The position numbers were made by a program, and so were the translations under genes. The notes below the pieces were generated by a model. It ran no database searches. It saw nothing but the letters and a program-made list of their open reading frames with translations, and had not been told where the DNA came from. From an uncultured Asticcacaulis sp. (GTDB lineage Bacteria; Pseudomonadota; Alphaproteobacteria; Caulobacterales; Caulobacteraceae), in NCBI GenBank assembly GCA_946482045.1, contig CAMLPZ010000116.1, positions 1-12,075 of the forward strand: 12,075 bases of DNA. The letters run 5' to 3'. Positions within the stretch are counted from its first letter, which is position 1; every line of letters begins with the position of its first letter. Of the stretch, positions 1-6,517 are shown in pieces.

Positions 1-452
1 CCGCCGGCGCCACGGGCAAGGCGATCAATGTCAAGAAGGGCCAGTTCCTGGCGCCGTGGGACATGCAGAATGTCGCCAAGAAAATCGCATCGACCGGCAA
101 TGAGAAGATCCTGTTGTGCGACCGCGGCACGTCGTTTGGCTACAACACACTGGTGACCGACTTCCGTGGCCTGCCGATCATGGCGCAGACCGGCTATCCG
201 ATCGTGTTCGATGCGACCCACAGTGTGCAACAGCCAGGTGGCCAGGGCACGACGTCGGGCGGCCAGCGTGAGTTCGCACCAATCCTGGCGCGCGCGGCCT
301 GTGCGGTCGGGGTGTCGGCGGTGTTTATCGAAACGCACCAGGACCCGGATCACGCGCCTTCGGACGGCCCGAACATGATCTATATCGACCAGATGCAGGA
401 ACTTATTGGGACGCTGAGGGCGTTCGACGACCTAGCGAAGGGCAAGGCATAA
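1..452 (+). CDS. kdsA: 3-deoxy-8-phosphooctulonate synthase (KDO-8-P synthase), C-terminal part
   Basis: The 5' end lies outside the window. The reading frame is open from base 3 and gives about 149 residues before TAA at 450-452, roughly the second half of a family of about 280 residues. KdsA condenses phosphoenolpyruvate with arabinose-5-phosphate to make KDO-8-phosphate for lipid A-core synthesis in the cytosol. Visible family motifs are [38 protein letters not shown] and [15 protein letters not shown]. The THSVQQP histidine and the acidic residues of the last motif correspond to positions that bind metal in metal-dependent KdsA enzymes. The deciding N-terminal Cys/Asn position is not in the window, so the metal class cannot be read. 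The gene converges on the SDR gene with only 6 bp between stop codons. Identification is firm; only the start is missing. Confidence 0.96.
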   Translation, partial: AGATGKAINVKKGQFLAPWDMQNVAKKIASTGNEKILLCDRGTSFGYNTLVTDFRGLPIMAQTGYPIVFDATHSVQQPGGQGTTSGGQREFAPILARAACAVGVSAVFIETHQDPDHAPSDGPNMIYIDQMQELIGTLRAFDDLAKGKA

Positions 453-463
453 GCGCGCTTATG
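448..463. repeat. 16-bp perfect palindrome containing both convergent stop codons
   Basis: CATAAGCGCGCTTATG is perfectly self-complementary. The kdsA stop TAA (450-452) and the SDR stop TAA (459-461 on the other strand) are mirror images inside it. There is no long T-tract on either side, apart from a short TTT at 468-470 on the + strand. It may act as a small bidirectional 3'-end hairpin; that role is inference. Confidence 0.6.
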
Positions 464-1289
464 AGTCTTTGAAGGCGTTAAAGGCAGCAGAGTAGTCAGG
501 GTGCCAGCGCGATAGCGGCGGACGGTTCTCGATAATGTCCCCGATGGCCCAGGCCATGCGTTTTTCGTCGAGTGCGCGGGGCACATCATTGTCTGGACAC
601 AGGATATAGAAATCCCCCCGGCCAATGCTTTCGATCATAAAATCGACCGTCTGTTCCGCCGTCCATGCGCCGGCGGGCTTTTCCGTCTGGCCGCGGGCCG
701 TCATTCCCGTCCACACGAAGCCCGGGATCAGCAGATGCGCCGTCACCAAGGGATTCGTCCCATTGCGCAACTCGTGCTGAAGCGCTTCGGTAAACACCTT
801 CACGCCCGCCTTTGAGACATTGTAGGCCGGATCGCCCGGCGGCGTCGTAATCCCCTGTTTCGAGCCCGTATTAATCACCAGGCCGGGCTTGCCGCGCGCC
901 ACCATGTGTGGAACAAAAGCCTGCGTCCCGTGGACAACACCCCACAGATTGGCGCCCATGATCTTCTGCCAGTTGGCCGGGTCGAGCACGCTGGAACCCG
1001 GCCCAATCGCCGCATTGTTCATCAGCACATCGACGTCGCGCACCGTCTTGGCGAGACCAATCATTGCCTCGGCATCGCTGACATCGGCCTCGATGGCGCG
1101 GATATGACTGGCGGCCGCACCGTCGTGGATGATGGTACGCACCGCCGCGTCCAGACGGTCGCTGCCGAGATCGACCAGCACGACATTGAGCCCCATGCCG
1201 GCAAACCGGCGCGCGACCGCAAGCCCTATACCCGACGCCCCACCGGTGATAAGTGCCGTGTTACCGGCTTGCAGCGCTGGGTGTGTCAT
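459..1289 (-). CDS. SDR-family NAD(P)-dependent oxidoreductase
   Basis: This is a 276-residue classical short-chain dehydrogenase/reductase, the usual length for the family. The Rossmann glycine motif TGGASGIG is at residues 15-22. An aspartate at about residue 40, at the end of the second strand, usually favours NAD(H) over NADP(H). NNAAIG is at 91-96. The catalytic residues are Ser143 (in NTGSKQ), Tyr156 and Lys160 (YNVSK). The ATG start at 1287-1289 has a strong GGAGG ribosome-binding site five bases upstream, which fixes the start. There is no signal peptide, so the enzyme should be cytosolic. The substrate cannot be read from sequence. It is divergent from the TonB-dependent receptor, with an 86-bp shared upstream region, and convergent with kdsA. 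The adjacent genes give no clear pathway clue. Confidence 0.93.
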   Translation of the reverse strand: MTHPALQAGNTALITGGASGIGLAVARRFAGMGLNVVLVDLGSDRLDAAVRTIIHDGAAASHIRAIEADVSDAEAMIGLAKTVRDVDVLMNNAAIGPGSSVLDPANWQKIMGANLWGVVHGTQAFVPHMVARGKPGLVINTGSKQGITTPPGDPAYNVSKAGVKVFTEALQHELRNGTNPLVTAHLLIPGFVWTGMTARGQTEKPAGAWTAEQTVDFMIESIGRGDFYILCPDNDVPRALDEKRMAWAIGDIIENRPPLSRWHPDYSAAFNAFKDS

Positions 1290-1375
1290 GTCAGCCTCCG
1301 TATAGACTTCTGATAGGACGACGGACTACAGCCTGCTTTGACGTAAAAGCAATATCTGAAAACATGGGCTGGCAT

Positions 1376-3412
1376 ATGAAACCGCATACTGCGCGAATGA
1401 CTCTTCTTGTGCTCAGCATGGCCGCAGGTGCAACACCGGCATTGGCACAAGACGGCGAAGTCATCATTCGCGCCAATCGCCTCAGCGCCTATCGCGGCGA
1501 CGCAGCGTTTGCAGTGACGGACCTCAGCCAGGACACCTTGCGGCGCGCCAGCCTCGACCAGACCCTGAAGCGGGAAACGCAAGCCTCTTTGTTCCGCCGC
1601 CAATCGAGCTTGACGGCCAATCCGACCATACAGGGTATATCTTTGCGCGCCATCGGCCCGTCCGGTGCCGGCCGGGCCCTGGTGACACTCGATGGCGTCC
1701 CGCAAAACGACCCCTTCGGCGGCTGGGTCATCTGGGCCGCCCTGCCCCAGGACGCCATCGATAATGTCCACGTCCTCAAAGGCGCCGGCGGCGGGGCTTA
1801 CGGCGCCGGCGCGCTGACCGGTGTGATCGACATGTCCCTGACGCCCGCCCGGGGCACGCGTTACGGCCGTGTCCGCGCCGGCGAAGACCAAAACTGGCTG
1901 GTCGCAGGTGGCTTAGGGCTTGGCGATGTCGCCGTTCATTACAGCGCCCGCAATCTCAATGGCGACACAGCCGTGCGCGCCCCGCAAGCCGGCGCAGCCG
2001 ACGGACCGGTCACCGGCCGCGACAGCGCATGGCTGGCCAATGGCAGCTTCGACCTCTGTGACGGCTGCGGCACCATGAGCGTCCTCGCCGGCGCCTTTGA
2101 GAGCCGCCGCGATACCGGACTGGTCGGCGCAACGGCCACCTCAACCGGGAGCCAACTGGCGGTCAGCCTGACCAAACAGCCGACGCCCGAGGCCCTGGGT
2201 TGGCGGCTTCAGGCCTGGCACCGCGATTCCGGCCTTAGCAACCGCTCCGTCTCCGTAGCGGCCGGCCGCACCGGCACCAGCACAGCCGCCGACCAGGTCA
2301 AGACGCCGGCGACCGGCGACGGCATCAATGCCGCGCTCCGCCACCAAAGCGGCGGCACCGAATGGGAAATCGGCCTCGATGCCCGCGTGACCGAAGGCGA
2401 GTCGCGCGAATTCTACCGCTATATGTCAGGTGCCGCGACGCGCTACCGCGTCGCTGGCGGCAAGACGGCGCTGACCGGCCTCTACGCCGAAGGCTCGCGC
2501 ACCGATGGCTCCTGGACCCTGGCCGCCGCCCTGCGCGCCGACACCTGGAAGGCATCCGATGCCCACCGCACGGAAACCGACGCGGCGACCGGCGCGCCGA
2601 TCCTTCAATTAAACCCTGCGGACAAGGAAGAAAGCGTCCTGTCGGCGCGGCTGGGCGTGGCCTATGCGTTCGATCGCGTCGTCGCCCGCGCCGCCGCCTA
2701 TAACGGCTTCCGGCCGCCGTCACTGAATGAGCTTTATCGCCCTTTCCGCGTCGGCAATGATGTCACCGAAGCCAATGCCGATCTGAAGCCCGAAATCCTG
2801 ACGGGCTTCGAGCTGGGCCTGCGCACACCCGGCCGCGACCGCTTTATAGATGCAACCCTGTTCGCCAACACTCTCAAGGACCCAATTGCCAATGTCACCA
2901 TTGGCACAGGCCCCGGCACCTTTCCGACCGCGGGCTTTATCCCGGCCGGCGGCACACTGCGCCAGCGCCGAAACCTGGGCCAGATCAACGCTCATGGCGC
3001 CGAAATGCGCGGACTCTACACATTTAATGACCGGCTGGCCGTCAGCAGCTCCGCGACATGGACGCACGCCCGCGTCGACGCCCGCGGTCAGCCCGCCGAC
3101 GGCAAACGCCCAGCCCAGGCGCCGGAATATAGCCTGTCTCTTGGCCTGAGGTCTCAGCTCGGCAAGACGCAGGTCACGGCCGACCTGATACGAGACGGCG
3201 AAACCTTTGAAGATGACCTCAATACGCTGACGCTTGAACCTTCCACGCGTCTCAACATCGATATCGGCTATCCTTTAAGCGAGCGCCTGACGCTCAACCT
3301 GTCGGTCGAAAACGCCCTGGACGACGCCATCATGATCCAGCGCTCGGGCGACGGCACCATTAATTACGACAACCGGCGCGCCGTCAGCATCGGCCTGACC
3401 TGGCGCCAATAA
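1376..3412 (+). CDS. TonB-dependent outer-membrane receptor
   Basis: This 678-residue protein begins with a signal peptide (MKPHTARM, then a hydrophobic core, then PALAQ) with cleavage likely after Ala24. A TonB-box-like stretch EVIIRA follows at about 28-33. The plug domain spans roughly 45-155 and includes the characteristic TIQGISLRAIG, LDGVPQNDPFGG and LKGAGGGAYGAGALTGVI. The rest is a beta-barrel that ends with an aromatic residue near the C-terminus (LTWRQ), as expected for outer-membrane insertion. Receptors of this type import scarce nutrients such as siderophores, cobalamin or sugars using TonB energy; the substrate here is unknown. I chose the ATG at 1376 because it gives a clean signal peptide. 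An in-frame ATG at 1364 is possible, and neither has a good ribosome-binding site. Cys228 and Cys231 form a CDGC motif, unusual in a barrel. The stop lies 5 bp before the first operator of the arsR promoter. Confidence 0.92.
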   Translation: MKPHTARMTLLVLSMAAGATPALAQDGEVIIRANRLSAYRGDAAFAVTDLSQDTLRRASLDQTLKRETQASLFRRQSSLTANPTIQGISLRAIGPSGAGRALVTLDGVPQNDPFGGWVIWAALPQDAIDNVHVLKGAGGGAYGAGALTGVIDMSLTPARGTRYGRVRAGEDQNWLVAGGLGLGDVAVHYSARNLNGDTAVRAPQAGAADGPVTGRDSAWLANGSFDLCDGCGTMSVLAGAFESRRDTGLVGATATSTGSQLAVSLTKQPTPEALGWRLQAWHRDSGLSNRSVSVAAGRTGTSTAADQVKTPATGDGINAALRHQSGGTEWEIGLDARVTEGESREFYRYMSGAATRYRVAGGKTALTGLYAEGSRTDGSWTLAAALRADTWKASDAHRTETDAATGAPILQLNPADKEESVLSARLGVAYAFDRVVARAAAYNGFRPPSLNELYRPFRVGNDVTEANADLKPEILTGFELGLRTPGRDRFIDATLFANTLKDPIANVTIGTGPGTFPTAGFIPAGGTLRQRRNLGQINAHGAEMRGLYTFNDRLAVSSSATWTHARVDARGQPADGKRPAQAPEYSLSLGLRSQLGKTQVTADLIRDGETFEDDLNTLTLEPSTRLNIDIGYPLSERLTLNLSVENALDDAIMIQRSGDGTINYDNRRAVSIGLTWRQ

Positions 3413-3417
3413 AATTA

Positions 3418-3435
3418 TTCAACCATCTAGTTGAC
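3418..3435. promoter_or_regulatory. Upstream operator of the arsR-SRPBCC promoter
   Basis: TTCAACCATCTAGTTGAC shares the first eight bases TTCAACCA and the GTTGA half-site with the downstream perfect palindrome at 3458-3475. The two 18-bp sites start 40 bp apart. This copy overlaps the -35 hexamer at 3431. It is a likely binding site for the ArsR protein encoded just downstream; the binding is inferred from the repeat and its position. Confidence 0.7.
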
Positions 3436-3459
3436 TATTATTTGGCACGCATCTATATT
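3431..3459 (+). promoter_or_regulatory. Sigma-70-type promoter of arsR-SRPBCC
   Basis: TTGACT at 3431-3436 and TATATT at 3454-3459 are separated by exactly 17 bp. Transcription should begin near 3466-3467, at or next to the ATG of arsR, so the transcript is predicted to be leaderless. Both hexamers touch an operator palindrome, which fits repression by blocking RNA polymerase. Confidence 0.7.
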
Positions 3460-3475
3460 CAACCACATGGTTGAA
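3458..3475. promoter_or_regulatory. Downstream operator, perfect palindrome over the arsR start codon
   Basis: TTCAACCACATGGTTGAA has perfect 8-bp arms around a 2-bp centre. It overlaps the end of the -10 hexamer and contains the ATG (3467-3469) of the repressor gene. It is the best candidate for the primary ArsR autoregulatory operator. Confidence 0.75.
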
Positions 3476-3835
3476 TTAGAATCCCCCCATTTGAATGCCG
3501 TCTTTCACGCCCTGGGCGATGTCACGCGGCGAAAAATGCTCCGACAGCTCTCGGGTGGCGAACGCACGGTCAGCGAACTGGCCGAACCGTTCGACATCTC
3601 GCTGGCGGCGGCTTCCAAGCATATCAAGGCGCTTGAGGCCGCCGGCCTGATCAGGCGGGAGGTTCGCGGCCGCACCCATATGTGCCGCCTCGATCCCGGC
3701 CCGATGGCCAACGCCCATCAATGGCTAAGCACCTACGAACGTTTCTGGACCAGCCGCCTCGACCTGCTCGAACAGCGCCTGCGCGAAGACGACGCCCGCA
3801 AACCCACCCAAACCTCAGAAGGAGACAAGACATGA
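3467..3835 (+). CDS. ArsR-family winged-helix transcriptional repressor
   Basis: This is a 122-residue protein with an ArsR-type winged helix at about residues 8-75. HALGDVTRRKMLRQL is helix 1-2, TVSELAEPFDISLAAASKHI is the helix-turn-helix, and RREVRGRTHMCRLD is the wing. It has a single cysteine (Cys73), so the classical metal-binding thiolate sites of ArsR/SmtB sensors are absent. It belongs to the metal-independent type commonly paired with SRPBCC proteins. The ATG at 3467 lies within an operator palindrome. It has no Shine-Dalgarno sequence, but a well-placed promoter predicts transcription starting at the start codon itself. A TTG at 3431 is in frame but coincides with the -35 element, so I rejected it. 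The end overlaps the next gene by ATGA (3832-3835), a sign of translational coupling. It probably represses its own operon and senses an unknown signal. Confidence 0.92.
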   Translation: MVELESPHLNAVFHALGDVTRRKMLRQLSGGERTVSELAEPFDISLAAASKHIKALEAAGLIRREVRGRTHMCRLDPGPMANAHQWLSTYERFWTSRLDLLEQRLREDDARKPTQTSEGDKT

Positions 3836-4365
3836 ACGATGCGACCACTCTCGAAAGCTTTGGCGTCCTGGTCGAACCGGCAACATTGAAGCTGGAACGC
3901 CTGCTGCCGGGACCGATCGAACGCGTCTGGGCCTACCTGACCGATAGCGACCTGCGTAAGACCTGGCTGGCTGCCGGCGATATGGACATGCAGGACGGCT
4001 TGCCGTTCGAATTCATCTGGCGCAATGACGAGTTATCTGACCCACCTAGCCAGCGCCTGCCCGGCTTTCCGGAAGAACAGCGCATGACAAGCTGCATCGT
4101 TGTCTGCGATCCGCCGCGCAAGTTGTCCTTTACCTGGCAAGGCACAGGCGATGTGTCGTTCGACCTGGCGCAAAAAGGCGACGAGGTGCTGCTGACCGTA
4201 ACCCACAGCCGTATCCCGGAGCGCAGCACCATGTTGATGGTCGGCGCGGGCTGGCACATGCATCTGGATATTCTCACCGCAATTACAACCGGCAAATCCG
4301 CGCCTGCGTTCTGGCCCGGCTGGCAGCGATTACGCGACCAATACGATCAGCGCCTGCCGGCTTAA
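3832..4365 (+). CDS. SRPBCC / AHSA1-domain protein
   Basis: This 177-residue protein has the START-like helix-grip fold of the activator of Hsp90 ATPase (AHSA1) superfamily. ATLKLERLLPGPIERVWAYLTD starts the first strand and helix at about 18-38. A central region with TWQGTGDVSFDL (101-112) and VLLTVTHSRIP (119-129) gives the sheet. A C-terminal helix with GWHMHLDIL and FWPGWQRLRDQY ends the domain. Such proteins bind small hydrophobic ligands in a cavity; the ligand is unknown. The start ATG overlaps the arsR stop, and a GAAGGAG ribosome-binding site at 3818-3824 lies within the end of arsR. The pairing with ArsR is a recurrent genome neighbourhood, and the SRPBCC partner may bind or process the compound that relieves repression; that link is inference. 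An upstream in-frame start at 3682 would overlap arsR by 150 bases and is rejected. Confidence 0.88.
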   Translation: MNDATTLESFGVLVEPATLKLERLLPGPIERVWAYLTDSDLRKTWLAAGDMDMQDGLPFEFIWRNDELSDPPSQRLPGFPEEQRMTSCIVVCDPPRKLSFTWQGTGDVSFDLAQKGDEVLLTVTHSRIPERSTMLMVGAGWHMHLDILTAITTGKSAPAFWPGWQRLRDQYDQRLPA

Positions 4366-4400
4366 AAGAAAAACGCCGCCCATTTGCCACGGGCGGCGTT
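4361..4400 (-). terminator. Rho-independent terminator of tRNA-Gly, possibly bidirectional
   Basis: A perfect 10-bp stem (4372-4381 with 4391-4400, AACGCCGCCC arms, 9-base loop) is followed on the - strand by TTTTTCTTTT. It lies 9 bp beyond the tRNA 3' end. On the + strand it follows the SRPBCC stop by 6 bp but is trailed only by a weak CTCAATTCTT, so it may also end that operon less efficiently. Its - strand T-tract reaches the SRPBCC stop codon. Confidence 0.8.
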
Positions 4401-4409
4401 CTCAATTCT

Positions 4410-4483
4410 TGGAGCGGGTGAAGGGAATCGAACCCTCGTATTCAGCTTGGGAAGCTGCTGCTCTACCATTGAGCTACACCCGC
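4410..4483 (-). tRNA. tRNA-Gly (anticodon CCC)
   Basis: On the - strand the gene is 74 bases including an encoded CCA end. The acceptor arms are GCGGGTG / CACCCGC with U73, the D-arm is GCTC-AATGGTA-GAGC, and the anticodon loop TTCCCAA places CCC at 34-36. The T-arm loop is TTCGATT with a GAGGG/CCCTT stem. The anticodon stem GCAGC/GCTGA has a G-A mismatch at its outer pair. It decodes GGG and closely resembles the E. coli glyU pattern. It lies between the LacI-family gene and its own terminator on the same strand. Confidence 0.95.
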
Positions 4484-4494
4484 GTTGCCACCGC

Positions 4495-4523
4495 TAGTGC
4501 CACAGGTGTAGCGACGGCGTCAA
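4495..4523 (-). promoter_or_regulatory. Candidate tRNA-Gly promoter
   Basis: On the - strand TTGACG (4523-4518) is followed after 17 bp by GCACTA (4500-4495). This would place the transcription start about 5 bases before the tRNA 5' end. The -35 is good and the -10 is weak, which is normal for Caulobacterales promoters. It sits within the 54-bp gap between the lacI-type gene and the tRNA. Confidence 0.4.
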
Positions 4524-4537
4524 CGTAAAGAAGATTG

Positions 4538-5596
4538 CTATCCGCGCTTAGGCGCGGAACTTTCGCGGGCGATCAGATTGACCGGAATGACGTGCGACGG
4601 CGTCTCCTTGCCCGACAGGCGCTGCATCAGCATGTCGACCATCATGCCGGCGGCCGAGGCCAGGTCCTGACGCACGGTCGTCAAGGGCGGCGTCAGGAAT
4701 TTCGCCAGCGACACGTCGTCGAAGCCGACAAAGGCGCAGTCTTCCGGCACCTTGCCGCCCCAGTCGGCAAACGCCCGGCGCGCACCGTAGGCGATCACGT
4801 CCGAACCGGCAAAGATGGCATCGAAATCACCCTTGCGCGCCAGGGCGGCGCGCATGGCGGCATATGCCGCCGACTCCGTCGGACGTGTGGAAATAGGCTC
4901 GAGGAATTCCTCGTCCGTATCGGGAACCGCAGCTTTCATCGCCTCCAGATAACCAGCATAGCGGCTGTTCATTTCGGGCGCCGACACGTCTCCCAGGAAA
5001 CGGATGCGCTTGCGGCCCGACGCCAGCAGGTGCTCGACCGCCATGCGACCGCCGGCCAGATTATCACTGCCGACCGTGCAATAGGCCTGGTTGGGCTGTT
5101 GCTCGCCCCAGACCACCATGGGCTTGTAGCGCTGGGCAATATCATTAAGCGCCGCGTGCTGTTCGTGCTGGCCGATCACCAGCATGCCGTCGAAGCGGTG
5201 CGACTGGACAAGTTCGTTCAGCCAGCCTTCGCGCGGCTGGGTCAGGCGCGTGAGCAGAAGGTCATAACCGCGGGTCACGACAGCATCCGACAAATGACCG
5301 ATGAATTCGAGCAGGAACGGGTCGGTGACGTGGCGACCGTCTTCGCGCGTCATCGGCAGGACCAGGCCTATCGCGCGTGTCGTCTGGAGGCGCAGATTGC
5401 GTGCTGACGCGTTAACGACATAGCCGTGTTCCCGCGCTATGGCCTCGATCTTTTCGCGCGATGCCTGCGGGATCAGCGGGCTGCCGGCCAAGGCGCGCGA
5501 TACGGTGGAAACGGAAACTTCGGCAAGGCGGGCAATATCAGCCATCTTAAGCCGCTCGGGGCGGGCGGCGACGGCAGTGTCCAGATTGGCACGCAT
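4538..5596 (-). CDS. LacI-family transcriptional regulator
   Basis: This is a 352-residue repressor of normal family length. The N-terminal helix-turn-helix and hinge helix occupy residues 18-72, with MADIARLAEVSVSTVSRALA, then the conserved IPQASREKIEAIAREHGY and a hinge NASARNLRL. Residues 74-345 form a periplasmic-binding-protein-like effector domain (AIGLVLP, DGMLVIG, VGSDNLAGGRMAVEHLL, FLGDV, FDAIFAGSDVIAYGA, CAFVGFDDV, PPLTTVRQD). It should bind a sugar or nucleoside-like ligand and control carbohydrate genes, but no such genes are adjacent, so it looks like a solo regulator acting at a distance. I took the ATG at 5596. Met18 is an alternative start that would remove a 17-residue extension. 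Upstream lies an AACGG-N7-CCGTT inverted repeat that could be an autoregulatory operator. Confidence 0.92.
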   Translation of the reverse strand: MRANLDTAVAARPERLKMADIARLAEVSVSTVSRALAGSPLIPQASREKIEAIAREHGYVVNASARNLRLQTTRAIGLVLPMTREDGRHVTDPFLLEFIGHLSDAVVTRGYDLLLTRLTQPREGWLNELVQSHRFDGMLVIGQHEQHAALNDIAQRYKPMVVWGEQQPNQAYCTVGSDNLAGGRMAVEHLLASGRKRIRFLGDVSAPEMNSRYAGYLEAMKAAVPDTDEEFLEPISTRPTESAAYAAMRAALARKGDFDAIFAGSDVIAYGARRAFADWGGKVPEDCAFVGFDDVSLAKFLTPPLTTVRQDLASAAGMMVDMLMQRLSGKETPSHVIPVNLIARESSAPKRG

Positions 5597-5639
5597 ACTC
5601 AGGGCCTCAAAAAATACGAGTGTCTAGCAATGTGTAAAA

Positions 5640-5656
5640 AACGGCAAAAAACCGTT
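5640..5656. promoter_or_regulatory. Inverted repeat upstream of the LacI-family gene
   Basis: AACGG-N7-CCGTT lies 44-60 bp before the ATG at 5596. Its position suits an operator for autoregulation, but the 7-bp spacer and plain A-run between the arms differ from the compact CG-centred operators usual for LacI-type proteins. Only weakly supported. Confidence 0.3.
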
Positions 5657-5769
5657 AATCCCAGCCACGGATCGCATCCCTACGCGTAGTGTACAGAAGC
5701 GCGGCATCTTGGCAATTCGCAATTGACGCTGCGACCTCGCTTTTTTCACGCCTGTGAACGACAGCTCAT

Positions 5770-5820
5770 TTATCCACACATGTGGACGTATTGACCACTA
5801 CATATTGATTTTATGTGGAC
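5770..5820. promoter_or_regulatory. DnaA-box cluster upstream of gcrA
   Basis: TTATCCACA at 5770-5778 matches the canonical DnaA box exactly. Two bases later TGTGGA (5781-5786) forms an inverted partner, and TGTGGAC recurs at 5814-5820, 33 bp further on, about three helical turns. DnaA is known to activate gcrA transcription in Caulobacter, which fits the position. The second and third elements are weaker boxes. Confidence 0.6.
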
Positions 5821-5855
5821 AGATGAAATTCCCCTAACACTATATATTGCGTCCT

Positions 5856-5874
5856 TTAACATTTCGTTTACCAT
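5856..5874 (+). promoter_or_regulatory. CtrA-like binding site upstream of gcrA
   Basis: TTAAC followed by TTTACCAT resembles the CtrA consensus TTAA-N7-TTAAC with one mismatch in the second half-site. CtrA represses gcrA in Caulobacter. The site lies about 100 bp before the gcrA start, plausible for overlap with a promoter. The assignment rests on the motif and the known circuit. Confidence 0.45.
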
Positions 5875-5976
5875 TCATAGACGGCTGGGAGAATATCCCA
5901 CGGGGCATAGTCTATATGTTGCGGTCTGCTTGCTTGCATGTCGCAAGTTATGTAGGTTTTTCAGGGAGTAGAGAGC

Positions 5977-6504
5977 ATGAGCTGGACTGACGAACGGGTA
6001 GAAACCTTGAAGAAGCTCTGGCAGGAAGGCCATTCCGCCAGTCAGATCGCCAAAACGCTGGGTGGCGTGACGCGCAATGCCGTGATCGGCAAGGTGCACC
6101 GCCTGGGCCTGTCGGGCCGCGCGGCGCCGTCGCAGCCTGCCCGCCCCCTGTACAAACCGCAGCGTCCGCCGCGTCCCGTGTCGACGCCGGCACATGCGCC
6201 CGCCATGGCGTCCGCGCCGCTGCGCCGCACCGATCCGGCGCTTGCGCGTCCAGTCATCAGCCAGCCTGTCGTGCCGTATGTCGAGTCGCCCGGTACCGCG
6301 ACAGTCCTGACCCTGGGCACCAAGATGTGCAAATGGCCGATCGGCGATCCGTCGTCGGACAGCTTCTCGTTCTGCGGCCGCCGCTCGGACGACGGCACGC
6401 CCTACTGCGTCGAACATGCGCGCGTGGCTTATCAGCCGTCGCAGAAGACAAAGAAGCGCGACACCGGCGCGGACTTGTCGCGCAACCTGCGGCGCTACCT
6501 GTAA
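5977..6504 (+). CDS. gcrA: Cell-cycle master regulator GcrA
   Basis: This 175-residue protein has the diagnostic GcrA N-terminus MSWTDERVETLKKLWQEGHS, followed by ASQIAKTLGGVTRNAVIGKVHRLG (helix-turn-helix DNA-binding domain, 1-45). A proline/alanine-rich linker (about 50-106) leads to a C-terminal domain starting TLGTKMCKWPIGDP, with Cys118, Cys133, Cys144 and His147 in a possible zinc-binding arrangement. In Caulobacter, GcrA binds sigma-70 RNA polymerase through the C-terminal domain and activates promoters carrying CcrM-methylated GANTC sites, acting in S-phase gene expression. The length matches the Caulobacter protein closely. The ATG at 5977 has a GGGAG ribosome-binding site at 5964-5968. 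It is monocistronic and followed by a strong terminator. DnaA- and CtrA-type sites upstream agree with the known GcrA-DnaA-CtrA circuit. Confidence 0.97.
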   Translation: MSWTDERVETLKKLWQEGHSASQIAKTLGGVTRNAVIGKVHRLGLSGRAAPSQPARPLYKPQRPPRPVSTPAHAPAMASAPLRRTDPALARPVISQPVVPYVESPGTATVLTLGTKMCKWPIGDPSSDSFSFCGRRSDDGTPYCVEHARVAYQPSQKTKKRDTGADLSRNLRRYL

Positions 6505-6517
6505 CGGACGTGTGGGT

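Larger units (their letters stand above)
5597..5976. other. 380-bp divergent intergenic region between lacI-type gene and gcrA
   Basis: No gene is visible here. The region is AT-richer than its surroundings. From left to right it holds an AACGG-N7-CCGTT repeat near the lacI start, a 10-bp palindrome CTACGCGTAG (5680-5689), a cluster of TCCACA/TGTGGA elements (5770-5820), a CtrA-like site (5856-5874), and a TGGGA-N5-TCCCA inverted repeat (5886-5900). I found no GANTC (CcrM) site in it by eye. Confidence 0.7.

Noticed and set aside
1253..1375. N-terminal extension of the TonB-dependent receptor to 1253
   Set aside because: It would overlap the divergent SDR gene and place 41 residues before a normal signal peptide.
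1286..1891. 201-codon - strand frame over the start of the TonB-dependent receptor gene
   Set aside because: It overlaps the signal peptide and plug coding sequence antisense, and its composition is that of a shadow frame.
3682..3831. Upstream start for the SRPBCC protein
   Set aside because: The extension overlaps arsR by 150 bases, is Arg/Pro-rich with no family similarity, and the ATG at 3832 has a strong ribosome-binding site.
4535..5407. Long + strand open frame (290 codons) opposite the LacI-family gene
   Set aside because: It is antisense to a clear LacI coding region, its Arg/His/Gly/Val-rich translation resembles no family, and it is explained by third-position GC bias of the true gene.
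5770..5820. Possible replication origin
   Set aside because: DnaA-box-like elements are few, there is no AT-rich unwinding element or origin-linked gene set, and regulation of gcrA explains them better.
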